Shown here: positions 52,311 to 61,389 of the stretch, in pieces
Position numbering within the stretch: position 1 is the stretch's first letter
Layout: each line of letters starts with the position of its first letter
Source of the DNA: Parasalinivibrio latis
GTDB taxonomy: Bacteria > Pseudomonadota > Gammaproteobacteria > Enterobacterales > Vibrionaceae
Direction: 5' to 3'
Assembly: GCF_036825535.1 (NCBI RefSeq)
Contig: NZ_CP098812.1
Span: 3,472,001 to 3,536,000 of the forward strand
DNA length: 64,000 nucleotides
The notes under the pieces: generated by a model
Seen by the model: the letters and a program-made list of their open reading frames with translations, nothing else
Told to the model about the DNA's origin: nothing
Database searches by the model: none
Translations under genes and position numbers: made by a program

Positions 52311-52390
52311 TGTTAATGATTGAGACAGGCATTTTACAATCGTTGGCGGCAACTGCATAATTTCCCCCAATTTCGTAAAGAGAATCCGTT

Positions 52391-53455
52391 ATGGCCCTGT
52401 TCTCCTCAGCCCCTCATTCACTCTGCTTTCTCCGGCTCTCTGCTATTGGCGATGTGTGCCATGCTGTTGCGGCTATCCAGGCAGTGCAATCTCAATGGCC
52501 TGATACAGAGATCACCTGGATTGTTGGAAAGGTGGAGGCAGGCCTTGTTGGTGACTTGCCCGGTATTAACGTGGTGACCTTTGATAAAAAACGTGGCCTG
52601 GATGGCATGAAAGCAGTTTGGCGGGAATTAAGGGACCACCGGTTTGACGCTTTGGTTCATATGCAGGTTGCACTGAGGGCAAGCATTCTTACGCTTGGCA
52701 TCAAAGCCCGGTACAGAGTAGGGTTTAACTTTTCACGGGCAAAAGAAGCACAATGGTTGTTTACCAACAAGCGAATTGATGACCGGGAATCCCAGCATGT
52801 ATTGGACAGCTTTTTTGCCTTTACCCGGTATTTAGGGGTGGAGGAAACCACACCACGTTGGTCGATCCCTCTCAGCGCCGATGATTGCCACTTCGCGCAG
52901 GAGATTATTGCCGGAAAACCATCACTGGTCATTAGCCCGGCGGCAAGCAAAGACGAACGTAACTGGCTACCGGAGAGGTACGCTGCTGTCGCCGACTATG
53001 CTGAAAAGCGGGGTCTTAAGGTGATTCTTTGCGGATCTCCGGCTGAGCGAGAGGTAAAACTTGCCGACAATATTATCAGGTCAGCACACAGCTCAATCAT
53101 TAACCTGGTAGGAAAGACATCACTCAAGCAACTCACGGCCATCATCAAGCAAGCAACGGCAGTTCTGGCTCCGGACTCTGGGCCAGCCCACATTGCGACA
53201 ACGCAGGGCACACCTGTAATTGGCTTGTATGGGCATAGCAATCCCACCCGAACCGGCCCTTATAACAGCCTGGACCTCGTTGTCAGCGTCTATGACAAAT
53301 ACGCCAAACTTCAGCATAACCGGTCTGCTGATACCCTTCCCTGGGGAACCAGGGTTAAAGGTGGCGACATTATGGCAGACATTACTGTCCCTATGGTTAC
53401 CGACAAGCTCGATACGGTAATTTCGCGAATGAACAACGAACGAGTAACCTCATGA
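52391..53455 (+). CDS. GT9 heptosyltransferase, OpsX/WaaC-like heptosyltransferase I
   Basis: Protein of 354 residues, GT9. N-terminal LCFLRLSAIGDVCHAVAAIQAVQ (about 11-33) and donor site LAPDSGPAHIATTQGTPVIGLYGHSNPTRTGPY (about 259-291). The RLSAIGDV opening and adjacency to kdkA favour heptosyltransferase I of the OpsX type, which in Haemophilus acts on phosphorylated Kdo. The acceptor specificity cannot be proved here. It overlaps the following GT2 gene by four bases and diverges from kdkA over 91 bases. Confidence 0.85.
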   Translation: MALFSSAPHSLCFLRLSAIGDVCHAVAAIQAVQSQWPDTEITWIVGKVEAGLVGDLPGINVVTFDKKRGLDGMKAVWRELRDHRFDALVHMQVALRASILTLGIKARYRVGFNFSRAKEAQWLFTNKRIDDRESQHVLDSFFAFTRYLGVEETTPRWSIPLSADDCHFAQEIIAGKPSLVISPAASKDERNWLPERYAAVADYAEKRGLKVILCGSPAEREVKLADNIIRSAHSSIINLVGKTSLKQLTAIIKQATAVLAPDSGPAHIATTQGTPVIGLYGHSNPTRTGPYNSLDLVVSVYDKYAKLQHNRSADTLPWGTRVKGGDIMADITVPMVTDKLDTVISRMNNERVTS

Positions 53456-54258
53456 CTGAACTCACTCCTCAGGGAAACGGAAAACAGCGCCTTGCCGTTG
53501 CCTTAATCGTCAAAAATGAAGCTGCGAACCTGGAAGCCTGTCTCAATACCGTTAAGGATTTTGCTGACGAAATCGTAATACTCGATTCAGGCAGTACTGA
53601 TGGCACAGAAGAAGTGGCAAGACGCTATACCGACAAGTTTTTTGTCAACGCTGACTGGCCGGGCTTTGGCCCGCAACGTCAATTAGCGCAGTCTTACGTT
53701 ACTGCGGACTATGTCCTGTGGCTGGATGCTGACGAACGTGTGACACCTGAGCTTCGTAACAGCATTGAAGCAGCACTGAACAATCCCCAGGAAAACACCT
53801 TATACCGCATTCCCCGTCTCAGCTGGGTGTTTGGCCGATATATCCGTCACTGTGGCTGGTACCCTGATAAAGTTGTACGTCTTTATCCCACAAAACTGAC
53901 CGGCTATGACAATGCCCTGGTTCATGAAAAAGTGGAAATCCCTGCCGGTGCAAACATCGTCGATCTGGAAGGCGATGCCATTCATTACACCTACAACGAT
54001 CTCCATCACTACCTGGTCAAGTCAGCGGGCTACGCTAAAGCCTGGGCTGACCAGCGTCAGGCAAGAGGCAAAAAAAGCAGTATTGGTGAGGGCATCCTGC
54101 ATGCCGTGGGTTGCTTTATAAAAATGTATATCGTCAAAGCAGGCTTCCTTGATGGAAAGCAGGGCTTTTTACTTTCCGTGTTGTCTGCCCACTCAACCTT
54201 TGTGAAATATGCAGACCTTTGGATCCGAACAGGGACAGCGCCGAAAGATCGCCCATAA
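53452..54258 (+). CDS. GT2 glycosyltransferase of the WaaE/LgtF (KdtX) type
   Basis: Protein of 268 residues, GT-A fold. LAVALIVKNEAANLEACL (about 14-31), VILDSGSTDGTEEVA (about 43-57), the metal-binding DxD-like LWLDADERV (about 88-96) and CGWYPDKVVRLY (about 136-147). This is the WaaE/LgtF/KdtX family, beta-1,4-glucosyltransferases acting on heptose I of the inner core, often encoded near coaD as here. Translationally coupled to the heptosyltransferase gene. Confidence 0.9.
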   Translation: MTELTPQGNGKQRLAVALIVKNEAANLEACLNTVKDFADEIVILDSGSTDGTEEVARRYTDKFFVNADWPGFGPQRQLAQSYVTADYVLWLDADERVTPELRNSIEAALNNPQENTLYRIPRLSWVFGRYIRHCGWYPDKVVRLYPTKLTGYDNALVHEKVEIPAGANIVDLEGDAIHYTYNDLHHYLVKSAGYAKAWADQRQARGKKSSIGEGILHAVGCFIKMYIVKAGFLDGKQGFLLSVLSAHSTFVKYADLWIRTGTAPKDRP

Positions 54259-54288
54259 AAACAAACCCCGCATGACGTTGCGGGGCTT
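54252..54288. terminator. Bidirectional terminator between waaE-like and LTA-synthase-like genes
   Basis: 7-bp stem CCCCGCA/TGCGGGG (54266-54272 with 54279-54285), 6-base loop. Flanking runs give a T-rich tail on both strands, the better one on the minus strand. Confidence 0.75.
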
Positions 54289-54291
54289 CTG

Positions 54292-56268
54292 TTATTTATA
54301 GCCCGCCATCTGGCTGTTTATGTATAGAGACAACCACTCCCGAAATTGTTGGTGGCGATTAACATCCAGGTTTTCAACCGGCACCGGTTCTACGCTGTTG
54401 TCCTTCCACGGATACAGTTTACCGGGCTGACTTGGTGTTACCACTCCCCGGTCATTAATCAGTATCGCACCGTGATAGCCGAACCTTTTACTTGGATCAT
54501 CCTTAACCGCCAGCATGTTCCTTCCACCAAGCGAGGTGTATTCCGCACCTGAAAGACTGAATGCATATAACGTGGGGAAAATATCCTTATGAGAGCCGGG
54601 CCGGAGCTTCTCGTACCCGATATCTACGTTGTCCTGAATTTCTTGGGGAACATAGAGATAGAACGGCACCCCGAAGGCAGTTGCCAGGTCTTCAGTATCC
54701 TGAACCATCATCCGGCGCATTCTGTGGTCACCCGTTGCCGCTATTACCGTTTTCCCAGACAGCGGTGAAGACTTTATCGAGGATATAAACTGTCCAAGGC
54801 TGTCAGACGCGTACTGGTACGCCTTTAGCATATTTTCCGTACCAACCTGGCTCCCTTCATTTTTTGCGGCAAGATCTGCCGATACATTTACAGGAGCTGG
54901 GCGGTAGCTTTCAGGTGGCCGGTAAGGGGAGTGATTCGTTACCGTTAACACCATGACAAACGTCGGCTGTTTTGCTTCTTTCAGGATTTTTTCTGCCAGC
55001 TTAAAGGCATATTCATCCGGAACGCCCCAAGTATCTGCATCCTTTGCAGCTTCAGGAAACACCTTTTTAATGGTGTTTTCATCCAGTACCTCATCAAAAC
55101 CCTGGTGCGGAAAGTAGTTGGAAAGGTTTCGCCACATGCCGTTGCCCGCCGTGATAAAAACCACCCTGTATCCCGCTTTTTTATAAGGCAATACAGCCGA
55201 CCCGGTGAGCTTTACCTTCTGTACGGAGGAATGACTGATAGTCGGAACGGGGCTGTGAAACAACATCATCACCATACTGTCGATGGTGGCATTGGTGCCC
55301 GAGACAAAACGCGGAAAAACAAAGTCTTCCTCAAAATGCGGACGCAACGCACCAAGCAGGTCATTGGTTTCAGGATCATCATAGGCAAGAACATTGCTGC
55401 CCATACTTTCCATCAGAGCCAACACGATATGGGGAGGATTTTGCTCAAGATATGCCGACTCAGGCGCCGTTTGAGTCGCGCCACTCTGACCAAATTCAGC
55501 GCTGAGCCCCTTCAGGGCGTCTTTGCTTACCGGAAAAAAAGAAGACTCTTTCGCTTTGTCTGACCTGGCCCAATCCAGTGCCATAAATGCGTTGGGAGTA
55601 AGTTTGTTCAGGAGGTCATAATCTGACACTTGGGCATGATAACGCTTTAAAGGCAATGACCCTGCTGAGCCCCGAACCGCCAAGGTGTAAGGAACCAGCG
55701 CAATGAGCACGACAACTGTAACCAGCCACTTGTTTAAAGGTTTATAGACCTTGTTTTCAGCAGATTCACAAATCAGTTTTCCAAGCCTTAAAACTCCTAT
55801 TGCAGAGACAACGGATACCAGAAAAATCTGCACTACCGGGTAATCCACCCAGATATTTTGCAGCACTGCAACGGTATCATCTTCGCCCAAACCAAAAACA
55901 AAAATGTCGAAATGGTTGCCAAAGGTCTGGTAGTAGTAATAGTTACCGATAGATGCAGATACAACGACCAATGCCAGCAGAGCCAGGTATACGGGCAAAA
56001 CCCTCTGGAACCACCCAAACCCGTGACGACTGGCTGCAAAAGCCATCCCAAGAAGATAAGCGGGGGCCAGCCCTATTGCAGCGACTTTCAGATCAAATTT
56101 TAACCCTGTTAAAAAGGCCCGCGCGACGTCCATACTTCTGGACGAAACCTGCTCCCAGTTCACAAACTCAAAGAATGACCATCCTCTTGCAATCATTAGC
56201 AGAGCGGCAAGCAAAATAATGTTTTGCCAAATGACCCTTACTAAAATCCGAAAATGTCGGTAATACAT
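54292..56268 (-). CDS. LTA synthase-family membrane phosphotransferase
   Basis: Protein of 658 residues. Five N-terminal membrane helices (about 10-200) and a periplasmic alkaline-phosphatase-superfamily domain (about 275-640). Catalytic pattern intact: Glu287 in LALMESMG, nucleophile Thr328 in VSGTNATIDSM, Asp-His in AATGDHRMRR (about 517-519) and His in PGSHKDIFPTLY. The family transfers phosphoglycerol or phosphoethanolamine from phospholipids to envelope glycans. In this LPS locus a phosphoethanolamine or phosphoglycerol transferase acting on core or glycan is the best guess. 19 bases after a GT9 gene on the same strand. Confidence 0.86.
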   Translation of the reverse strand: MYYRHFRILVRVIWQNIILLAALLMIARGWSFFEFVNWEQVSSRSMDVARAFLTGLKFDLKVAAIGLAPAYLLGMAFAASRHGFGWFQRVLPVYLALLALVVVSASIGNYYYYQTFGNHFDIFVFGLGEDDTVAVLQNIWVDYPVVQIFLVSVVSAIGVLRLGKLICESAENKVYKPLNKWLVTVVVLIALVPYTLAVRGSAGSLPLKRYHAQVSDYDLLNKLTPNAFMALDWARSDKAKESSFFPVSKDALKGLSAEFGQSGATQTAPESAYLEQNPPHIVLALMESMGSNVLAYDDPETNDLLGALRPHFEEDFVFPRFVSGTNATIDSMVMMLFHSPVPTISHSSVQKVKLTGSAVLPYKKAGYRVVFITAGNGMWRNLSNYFPHQGFDEVLDENTIKKVFPEAAKDADTWGVPDEYAFKLAEKILKEAKQPTFVMVLTVTNHSPYRPPESYRPAPVNVSADLAAKNEGSQVGTENMLKAYQYASDSLGQFISSIKSSPLSGKTVIAATGDHRMRRMMVQDTEDLATAFGVPFYLYVPQEIQDNVDIGYEKLRPGSHKDIFPTLYAFSLSGAEYTSLGGRNMLAVKDDPSKRFGYHGAILINDRGVVTPSQPGKLYPWKDNSVEPVPVENLDVNRHQQFREWLSLYINSQMAGYK

Positions 56269-56287
56269 TTCACACCGGTTATTGTTA

Positions 56288-57328
56288 TTAATTAAACAGA
56301 TTCTTTTCTTTCATCCATTGCTGGATGCTTTCATAGTTCTTATTGATATCAATCAGCGATAAATCTGCACTTTCCCCTGCTTTTTCAGGAGGGCAAAAAC
56401 CGAGATGGTTTCCGTCACTGTTGAGCGGCAGCCAGCGCAGTGGCGTCGATGAACGCTTGGATGGGAAAAAGCCAATTGTCGGTACATCGATAGCCGCGGC
56501 AATATGAAGTGGGCCGGTTGAACCTGCGATGAAAAGAGATGCGCAAGCTATAGATTGGCAGAAATCTTTGAGGCCATCATTTTTATCGTATACGTGTGAA
56601 ATAATCCCAGCTTCTTCCGCCAGTTTTTTCAATCTTTCCGCGTGTTCACCCTCGCCTGGCCCGGCAGTAAGAATGAACTCCACCGGATAATCGGCAGAGA
56701 TAAGTGCCATCAGCGAAACATACTGCGGTAAGGTGAGAGCATTCGCTGAGCCTCCGGTCCCGGCATGAATAAATACCATATGCTTATCAGCATCGACCGA
56801 TAGCTGTGCTGCCAGTTTTTCTTTTTGTTTGGTGAGGGCACTGTCAGCAAACTGGAGGTATGGAGCCGACGGCTCCACAGCTGGTTTCCCTTGCTTTGCC
56901 AAAAATGCCCTGATGAGGTCAAGGTTATATTGGTATTCAGGCTTTTCAGAACGAGACCGTCTCTGGACGACCCTGTGATTGTAAAAGACCTGGGCAAATT
57001 TTGTCGCGGGAGCCAACCGGAAAGGTATTCGGGCACGCCACATTGTCAGTGCGTTGTAGGTGTCTGAAAAAAGGCAAATGACACCATCAAAACCCTTAGA
57101 TTTCAGCGTTGAGATGAGTTCCCGTTGATCCTCCTTGCTTCCTTTTTTACCCGGATCGATGACAACATCGTCAATCCATGGGCACATTTCTGCAAGTGCT
57201 GCGGTATAACGAGGAACCAACGCAGTGACTTTGGCTTCAGGTAAAGACAGCTTGAGCATGGCAAAACTCGGCCACGCCAGCATGAAGTCACCAATTTTAT
57301 CGTTCCTGACAACCAGGATGTTTTTCAT
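56288..57328 (-). CDS. GT9-family (heptosyltransferase-like) LPS glycosyltransferase
   Basis: Protein of 346 residues, GT9: ILVVRNDKIGDFMLAWPSFAML at the N-terminus, VFIHAGTGGSANALTLPQYVSLM (about 185-207) and IAGSTGPLHIAAAIDVPTIGFFPSKRSSTPLRWLPL (about 264-299). It is the third GT9 enzyme in the locus, after the WaaF and OpsX-like proteins, so it may add a third heptose (heptosyltransferase III role). That is inferred. Same strand as the LTA-synthase-like gene after it; divergent from coaD. Confidence 0.87.
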   Translation of the reverse strand: MKNILVVRNDKIGDFMLAWPSFAMLKLSLPEAKVTALVPRYTAALAEMCPWIDDVVIDPGKKGSKEDQRELISTLKSKGFDGVICLFSDTYNALTMWRARIPFRLAPATKFAQVFYNHRVVQRRSRSEKPEYQYNLDLIRAFLAKQGKPAVEPSAPYLQFADSALTKQKEKLAAQLSVDADKHMVFIHAGTGGSANALTLPQYVSLMALISADYPVEFILTAGPGEGEHAERLKKLAEEAGIISHVYDKNDGLKDFCQSIACASLFIAGSTGPLHIAAAIDVPTIGFFPSKRSSTPLRWLPLNSDGNHLGFCPPEKAGESADLSLIDINKNYESIQQWMKEKNLFN

Positions 57329-57465
57329 AACAGGATCCTATAAATGTAACTTGAGAATGATAACGGATCCTGACTGCGAAAGGGAAAATCGTAGGGAATT
57401 TAGCGGCATCGGTTTACCATTTTTGCTAGCATTGTCGCCAGAAAAGAACTCATGAGGGCAACACC

Positions 57466-57960
57466 GTGAGCCGACAGGAAATCACACGCGTTATCTATCC
57501 GGGCACTTTTGACCCGATCACCAACGGCCACCTCGACTTGGTTGAGCGTGCGGCGCAGATGTTTGATGAAGTCATTGTGGGCATTGCAGCCAGCCCGAGC
57601 AAGAAGCCGCTGTTCACACTGGACGAGCGCGTTGAGCTGGCGAAGAAAACCACCGCCCATCTTGATAATGTCATCATTGTGGGGTTCTCCGGTCTGCTTA
57701 TCGATTTCGCCCGCAAACACAACGCCAACATTCTGGTAAGGGGACTTCGTGCGGTGTCGGACTTCGAATTTGAATTCCAGCTCGCCAACATGAACCGCCG
57801 CCTGATGCCTGAACTGGAAACTGTGTTCCTGACCCCGGCGGAAGAGAATTCCTTTATCTCCTCAACCATAGTGAAAGAAGTTGCACTCCATAAAGGCGAG
57901 GTCCAGCAGTTTGTGCCTGATTGTGTTGCAGAAGCACTGAACGCCAAATACGGAAACTGA
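57466..57960 (+). CDS. coaD: Phosphopantetheine adenylyltransferase
   Basis: Adenylates 4'-phosphopantetheine to dephospho-CoA, the fourth step of CoA synthesis. 164 residues. Nucleotidyltransferase motif VIYPGTFDPITNGHLDLVERA (about 9-29) with the HxGH-type TNGH, VRGLRAVSDFEFEFQLANMNR (about 92-112), and ISSTIVKEVALHKGEV (about 131-146). Start is GTG, with GAGGG about 7 bases upstream; no in-frame ATG gives a full domain. Commonly neighbours LPS genes (old name kdtB). Ends in a strong terminator. Confidence 0.96.
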   Translation: MSRQEITRVIYPGTFDPITNGHLDLVERAAQMFDEVIVGIAASPSKKPLFTLDERVELAKKTTAHLDNVIIVGFSGLLIDFARKHNANILVRGLRAVSDFEFEFQLANMNRRLMPELETVFLTPAEENSFISSTIVKEVALHKGEVQQFVPDCVAEALNAKYGN

Positions 57961-57981
57961 CAGGACTCAGAAGTTCACAGG

Positions 57982-58010
57982 AAAACGGAAGCAACCCGCT
58001 TCCGTTTTTT
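57982..58010. terminator. Bidirectional terminator after coaD
   Basis: Perfect 11-bp stem AAAACGGAAGC/GCTTCCGTTTT with AACCC loop (57982-57992, 57998-58008), T run on the plus strand and T run for the minus-strand epimerase gene. Confidence 0.92.
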
Positions 58011-59001
58011 ATTGATAATATTCTTTGTACCAATCAGCAAAGGCTTCTACACCCTCTCTAATCCCTACTTTGGGCCGGTAGTCAGTTGCTTTGAACAGAT
58101 CTTCGGTGTCCGCCCAGGTAACGGTCACATCCCCCGGCTGCATAGGCATAAAGTTTTTTTCTGCCTCCCTGCCGAGCGAGTTTTCCAATTCCCCGATAAA
58201 ATCCATCAGGGCTACCGGGCTGCCGTGGCCGATATTGTAAACCCGGTAAGGCGCGGTACTTGATGCGGGAGAACCGGCAAAGGCTTCCCCCTTTGGTACC
58301 ACATCCATCACTCTGACAATCCCTTCGACAATATCATCAATGTAAGTAAAGTCGCGCTCCATCTCCCCGTGGTTGAATACCTTGATAGGCTCCCCCTTTC
58401 TGATGGCCGAAGCAAACAGCATCGGAGCCATATCTGGCCGGCCCCAGGGTCCATAAACGGTAAAAAAGCGCAGCCCGGTCATGGGAATGCCATACAGATG
58501 CGCATAGCTGTGGGCCATCATCTCATTGGCTTTTTTTGTCGCTGCATACAGGGAAACCGGGTGATCTGCACCATCTTCACAACTGAATGGCATTGACTTG
58601 TTCAACCCGTAAACAGAACTGGAAGACGCGTACACCAGGTGCGGAACCTGCCGGTTTCGGCACCCTTCCAGAACAGTCAGGAACCCGCGCAAGTTACTGT
58701 CTGCGTAGGCAAACGGGTTTTCCAGTGAGTAGCGGACTCCGGCTTGGGCTGCCAGGTGGATGACCCGGCTGAATTCATGGCTGGCAAACAGCCCTTCAAC
58801 GGCTTCACGGTCTGCAACATCAATACGGTGAAACTGAAAATCGCTGAAACCTGCCAGTGTTGCCAACCGGGCTTCTTTCAAACTGACATCATAATAGTCG
58901 TTGAGGTTATCTATCCCGACCACCTCATGACCGTCCCTGCAAAGTCGCTGACAGACCGCATGGCCGATAAATCCGGCAGCACCGGTAACCAGAACCGTCA
59001 T
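58009..59001 (-). CDS. UDP-glucuronate 4-epimerase
   Basis: Interconverts UDP-glucuronate and UDP-galacturonate. 330 residues, extended SDR: VLVTGAAGFIGHAVCQRLC (about 3-21), SSSSVYGLNKSMPFS (about 124-138), catalytic SLYAATKKANEMMAHSYAHLYG (about 148-169) with YxxxK, and LRFFTVYGPWGRPDMAPMLF (about 173-192), which is typical of GlcA 4-epimerases. Start: the frame is open to 59208, inside ugd, but the ATG at 59001 gives the proper N-terminus, has a GGAGG site and lies one base after the ugd stop. Uses the product of Ugd. Confidence 0.93.
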   Translation of the reverse strand: MTVLVTGAAGFIGHAVCQRLCRDGHEVVGIDNLNDYYDVSLKEARLATLAGFSDFQFHRIDVADREAVEGLFASHEFSRVIHLAAQAGVRYSLENPFAYADSNLRGFLTVLEGCRNRQVPHLVYASSSSVYGLNKSMPFSCEDGADHPVSLYAATKKANEMMAHSYAHLYGIPMTGLRFFTVYGPWGRPDMAPMLFASAIRKGEPIKVFNHGEMERDFTYIDDIVEGIVRVMDVVPKGEAFAGSPASSTAPYRVYNIGHGSPVALMDFIGELENSLGREAEKNFMPMQPGDVTVTWADTEDLFKATDYRPKVGIREGVEAFADWYKEYYQ

Positions 59002-59002
59002 G

Positions 59003-60358
59003 CTATGCCCTCCCCGCCGGAAGAGGGTTAATGCTGTCACCACGCCCGATAGCAAAGTAAACAAACCCTTTTTCCTTGACGGTGTCCGGCTCGAAGAGGT
59101 TACGGCCATCGACAATAACCGGATGGGTAAGGCTCTGGTTGATAAACCCAAAATCCGGGGAGCGGAAGGCATTCCACTCGGTGCAAATGACCAGTGCATC
59201 TGCACCATAAAGTGCCGCTTCCTTGGTGCCGGTGAGCTTCAGGTCATCCCTGTGACCATAAATCCGCTGGCACTCATCCATGGCTTCCGGGTCGAACGCC
59301 TGTACCTTGGCACCGGCCTGCCACAAGGATTCAATCAACACCCGGCTGGAAGCCTCACGCATATCATCGGTATTGGGTTTGAACGCCAGGCCCCAAAGCG
59401 CAACTGTCCGCCCTTCAAGCTCCCCGCCAAATGCCTTTTCCAGATACTGGAACAACTTGTTTTTCTGCCGCTCATTAACGTCCTGCACTGCTTCAAGCAG
59501 CTTTGACGGGATACCCGTTTTGCGCGCGGTCTGGACCAGGGCTTCCACATCCTTGGGGAAGCAGGAGCCGCCATAGCCGCAGCCCGGATAGATAAAGTGG
59601 TAGCCGATACGGGGATCTGAACCGATTCCACGGCGCACATTTTCAATGTCCGCCCCCAGCTCTTCCGCAAGGTTGGCCATTTCATTCATAAAGGAAATTT
59701 TGGTAGCAAGAATGCAGTTTGCCGCATACTTGGTCAGCTCTGCCGAGCGCACATCCATCGCCATCACGCGATCATGACTGCGGTTGAAAGGGGAATAAAG
59801 TTCACGCAGGCAGGTTTCTACCTCAGGGTTATCAGTACCGATAATGATGCGGTCAGGCCGGGAGCAGTCAGCAACTGCCGCCCCCTCTTTCAGGAATTCA
59901 GGGTTGGAGGCAACATCAAAAGAGAGGGATTCACCCCGGGTTTCCAGCACCGATTCCATCCGGCGGGAAACTTTATCCGCAGTGCCTACCGGCACGGTGG
60001 ATTTGTTCACCACCAGTTTGTAACGGGTCATATGGGTTGCAACAGTGGCAGCTACATCAAGGACATAGCGAAGATCAGCAGACCCGTCTTCATCCGGCGG
60101 CGTCCCTACAGCAATAAAGATGACATCGCTGTGATCAACACCCTGCCAGGCATCGGTGGTAAAAGCGAGCCGCCCGGCTTCTACATTGTCTTTGATAAGG
60201 GGAGAGAGACCGGGTTCATAGATAGGAATAACGCCGCGCTTTAAACCGGCAACCTTGTGTTCATCAATATCCACACAAAGCACATCATTTCCTACATCGG
60301 CCAACACGGCCGCTTGCACCAGACCCACATATCCACTGCCAAAGATCGTCACTTTCAT
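59003..60358 (-). CDS. ugd: UDP-glucose 6-dehydrogenase
   Basis: Oxidises UDP-glucose to UDP-glucuronate with two NAD. 451 residues. VTIFGSGYVGLVQAAVLADVGNDV at the N-terminus, NPEFLKEGAAVADCSRPDRIIIG (about 153-175), the catalytic Cys in YPGCGYGGSCFPKDV (about 253-267), and AFKPNTDDMREASSRVLI (about 327-344). Followed one base later by UDP-glucuronate 4-epimerase, so the pair makes UDP-galacturonate, a likely donor for acidic LPS or capsule sugars. Upstream gap to mutM is 185 bases. Confidence 0.97.
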   Translation of the reverse strand: MKVTIFGSGYVGLVQAAVLADVGNDVLCVDIDEHKVAGLKRGVIPIYEPGLSPLIKDNVEAGRLAFTTDAWQGVDHSDVIFIAVGTPPDEDGSADLRYVLDVAATVATHMTRYKLVVNKSTVPVGTADKVSRRMESVLETRGESLSFDVASNPEFLKEGAAVADCSRPDRIIIGTDNPEVETCLRELYSPFNRSHDRVMAMDVRSAELTKYAANCILATKISFMNEMANLAEELGADIENVRRGIGSDPRIGYHFIYPGCGYGGSCFPKDVEALVQTARKTGIPSKLLEAVQDVNERQKNKLFQYLEKAFGGELEGRTVALWGLAFKPNTDDMREASSRVLIESLWQAGAKVQAFDPEAMDECQRIYGHRDDLKLTGTKEAALYGADALVICTEWNAFRSPDFGFINQSLTHPVIVDGRNLFEPDTVKEKGFVYFAIGRGDSINPLPAGRA

Positions 60359-60543
60359 CCACTGATTCCCTGTTTTATTAGTCGTCTTAAGCCCGGGTCA
60401 GTGTTGCACCGCTTCCTTACCAAAACGTGACAACGGTTGACCAGACTGTTCCTGACAGACTCAGGTTATAGGGATCAGACAGTTAAATGTGACTCAGATA
60501 TGAGACGTCTCATTATGAAGAATTACGTCTTATTCCTGTTGTT

Positions 60544-61356
60544 TCAGGCTTTCTGGCACTTGGGGCAGAATGTGGTATTGCGCTGGCCAATTTTCATCTG
60601 TTCGAGCTCAGTGCCACATACCGGACAGGGCTTACCTGCCTTACCATACACCAACAGCTCCTGGGCAAAATAGCCTGGCTTGCCATCCGCATTGGTGAAG
60701 TCCTTCAAGGTGGTGCCACCTTGTTCAATGGCCCGTGCCAGCACTTGTTTAATTTCATCGACCAGGAGTTCCATCTCTGCGGCACTCAAGCTGCCAACAG
60801 GCTTTGCCGGGTGGATGCCGGATGTGAACAGAGATTCATTGGCATAAATGTTCCCAACCCCTACAACCACCGCGTTATCCATAATGAAACTCTTGGTTGC
60901 CGTGCGTTTTCCTTTCGCTTTCGCAAACAGGTAGTCCGGGTTAAACGCATCGGAAAGCGGTTCCGGGCCCAGTTTTCCCAGTACAGGGTGATCACCGTGG
61001 CCCGATTGCCACAGCCAAGCACCGAACCGGCGGGGGTCGTTGTAGCGAAGTACCGCGCCGGAAGCCATCACCAGGTCAACATGGTCATGCTTGCCTGGAG
61101 GCTGCATTGCGGGCAGGACACGGAGACTGCCCGACATCCCGAGGTGCACCACCGCATACCCGGTATCAGTCACCAGCATCAGGTATTTGGCCCGACGTTC
61201 TACAGCACGGATGACCTGCCCTTCAATCCCATTGATATTTTCCGGTACAGGCCAACGCAGTTTGGGGTTGCGGACGATGATTTTTTCAACCCGCTCCCCC
61301 TTGATATGTGGCGTGATTCCCAGGCGGCTGACCTCAACTTCAGGCAATTCAGGCAT
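60544..61356 (-). CDS. mutM: Formamidopyrimidine-DNA glycosylase
   Basis: Removes 8-oxoguanine and ring-opened purines and nicks the DNA. 270 residues. Catalytic N-terminus MPELPEVEVSRLGI with Pro2 and Glu3, conserved Lys in the MSGSLRVLP region (about residue 57), NIYANESLFTSGIHP (about 170-184), and a C-terminal zinc finger with CPVCGTELEQ and FCPKCQ. Normal length. Its gene is 33 bases after a small hypothetical gene on the same strand. Confidence 0.97.
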   Translation of the reverse strand: MPELPEVEVSRLGITPHIKGERVEKIIVRNPKLRWPVPENINGIEGQVIRAVERRAKYLMLVTDTGYAVVHLGMSGSLRVLPAMQPPGKHDHVDLVMASGAVLRYNDPRRFGAWLWQSGHGDHPVLGKLGPEPLSDAFNPDYLFAKAKGKRTATKSFIMDNAVVVGVGNIYANESLFTSGIHPAKPVGSLSAAEMELLVDEIKQVLARAIEQGGTTLKDFTNADGKPGYFAQELLVYGKAGKPCPVCGTELEQMKIGQRNTTFCPKCQKA

Positions 61357-61389
61357 GGCTTTCTCTCTCGCATTTGTTTGTGTTATCGG

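Noticed and set aside
59002..59208. Longer start for the UDP-glucuronate 4-epimerase, overlapping ugd
   Set aside because: The first 69 residues are a shadow of ugd; the SDR Rossmann motif begins right after the ATG at 59001, which has a good ribosome site.
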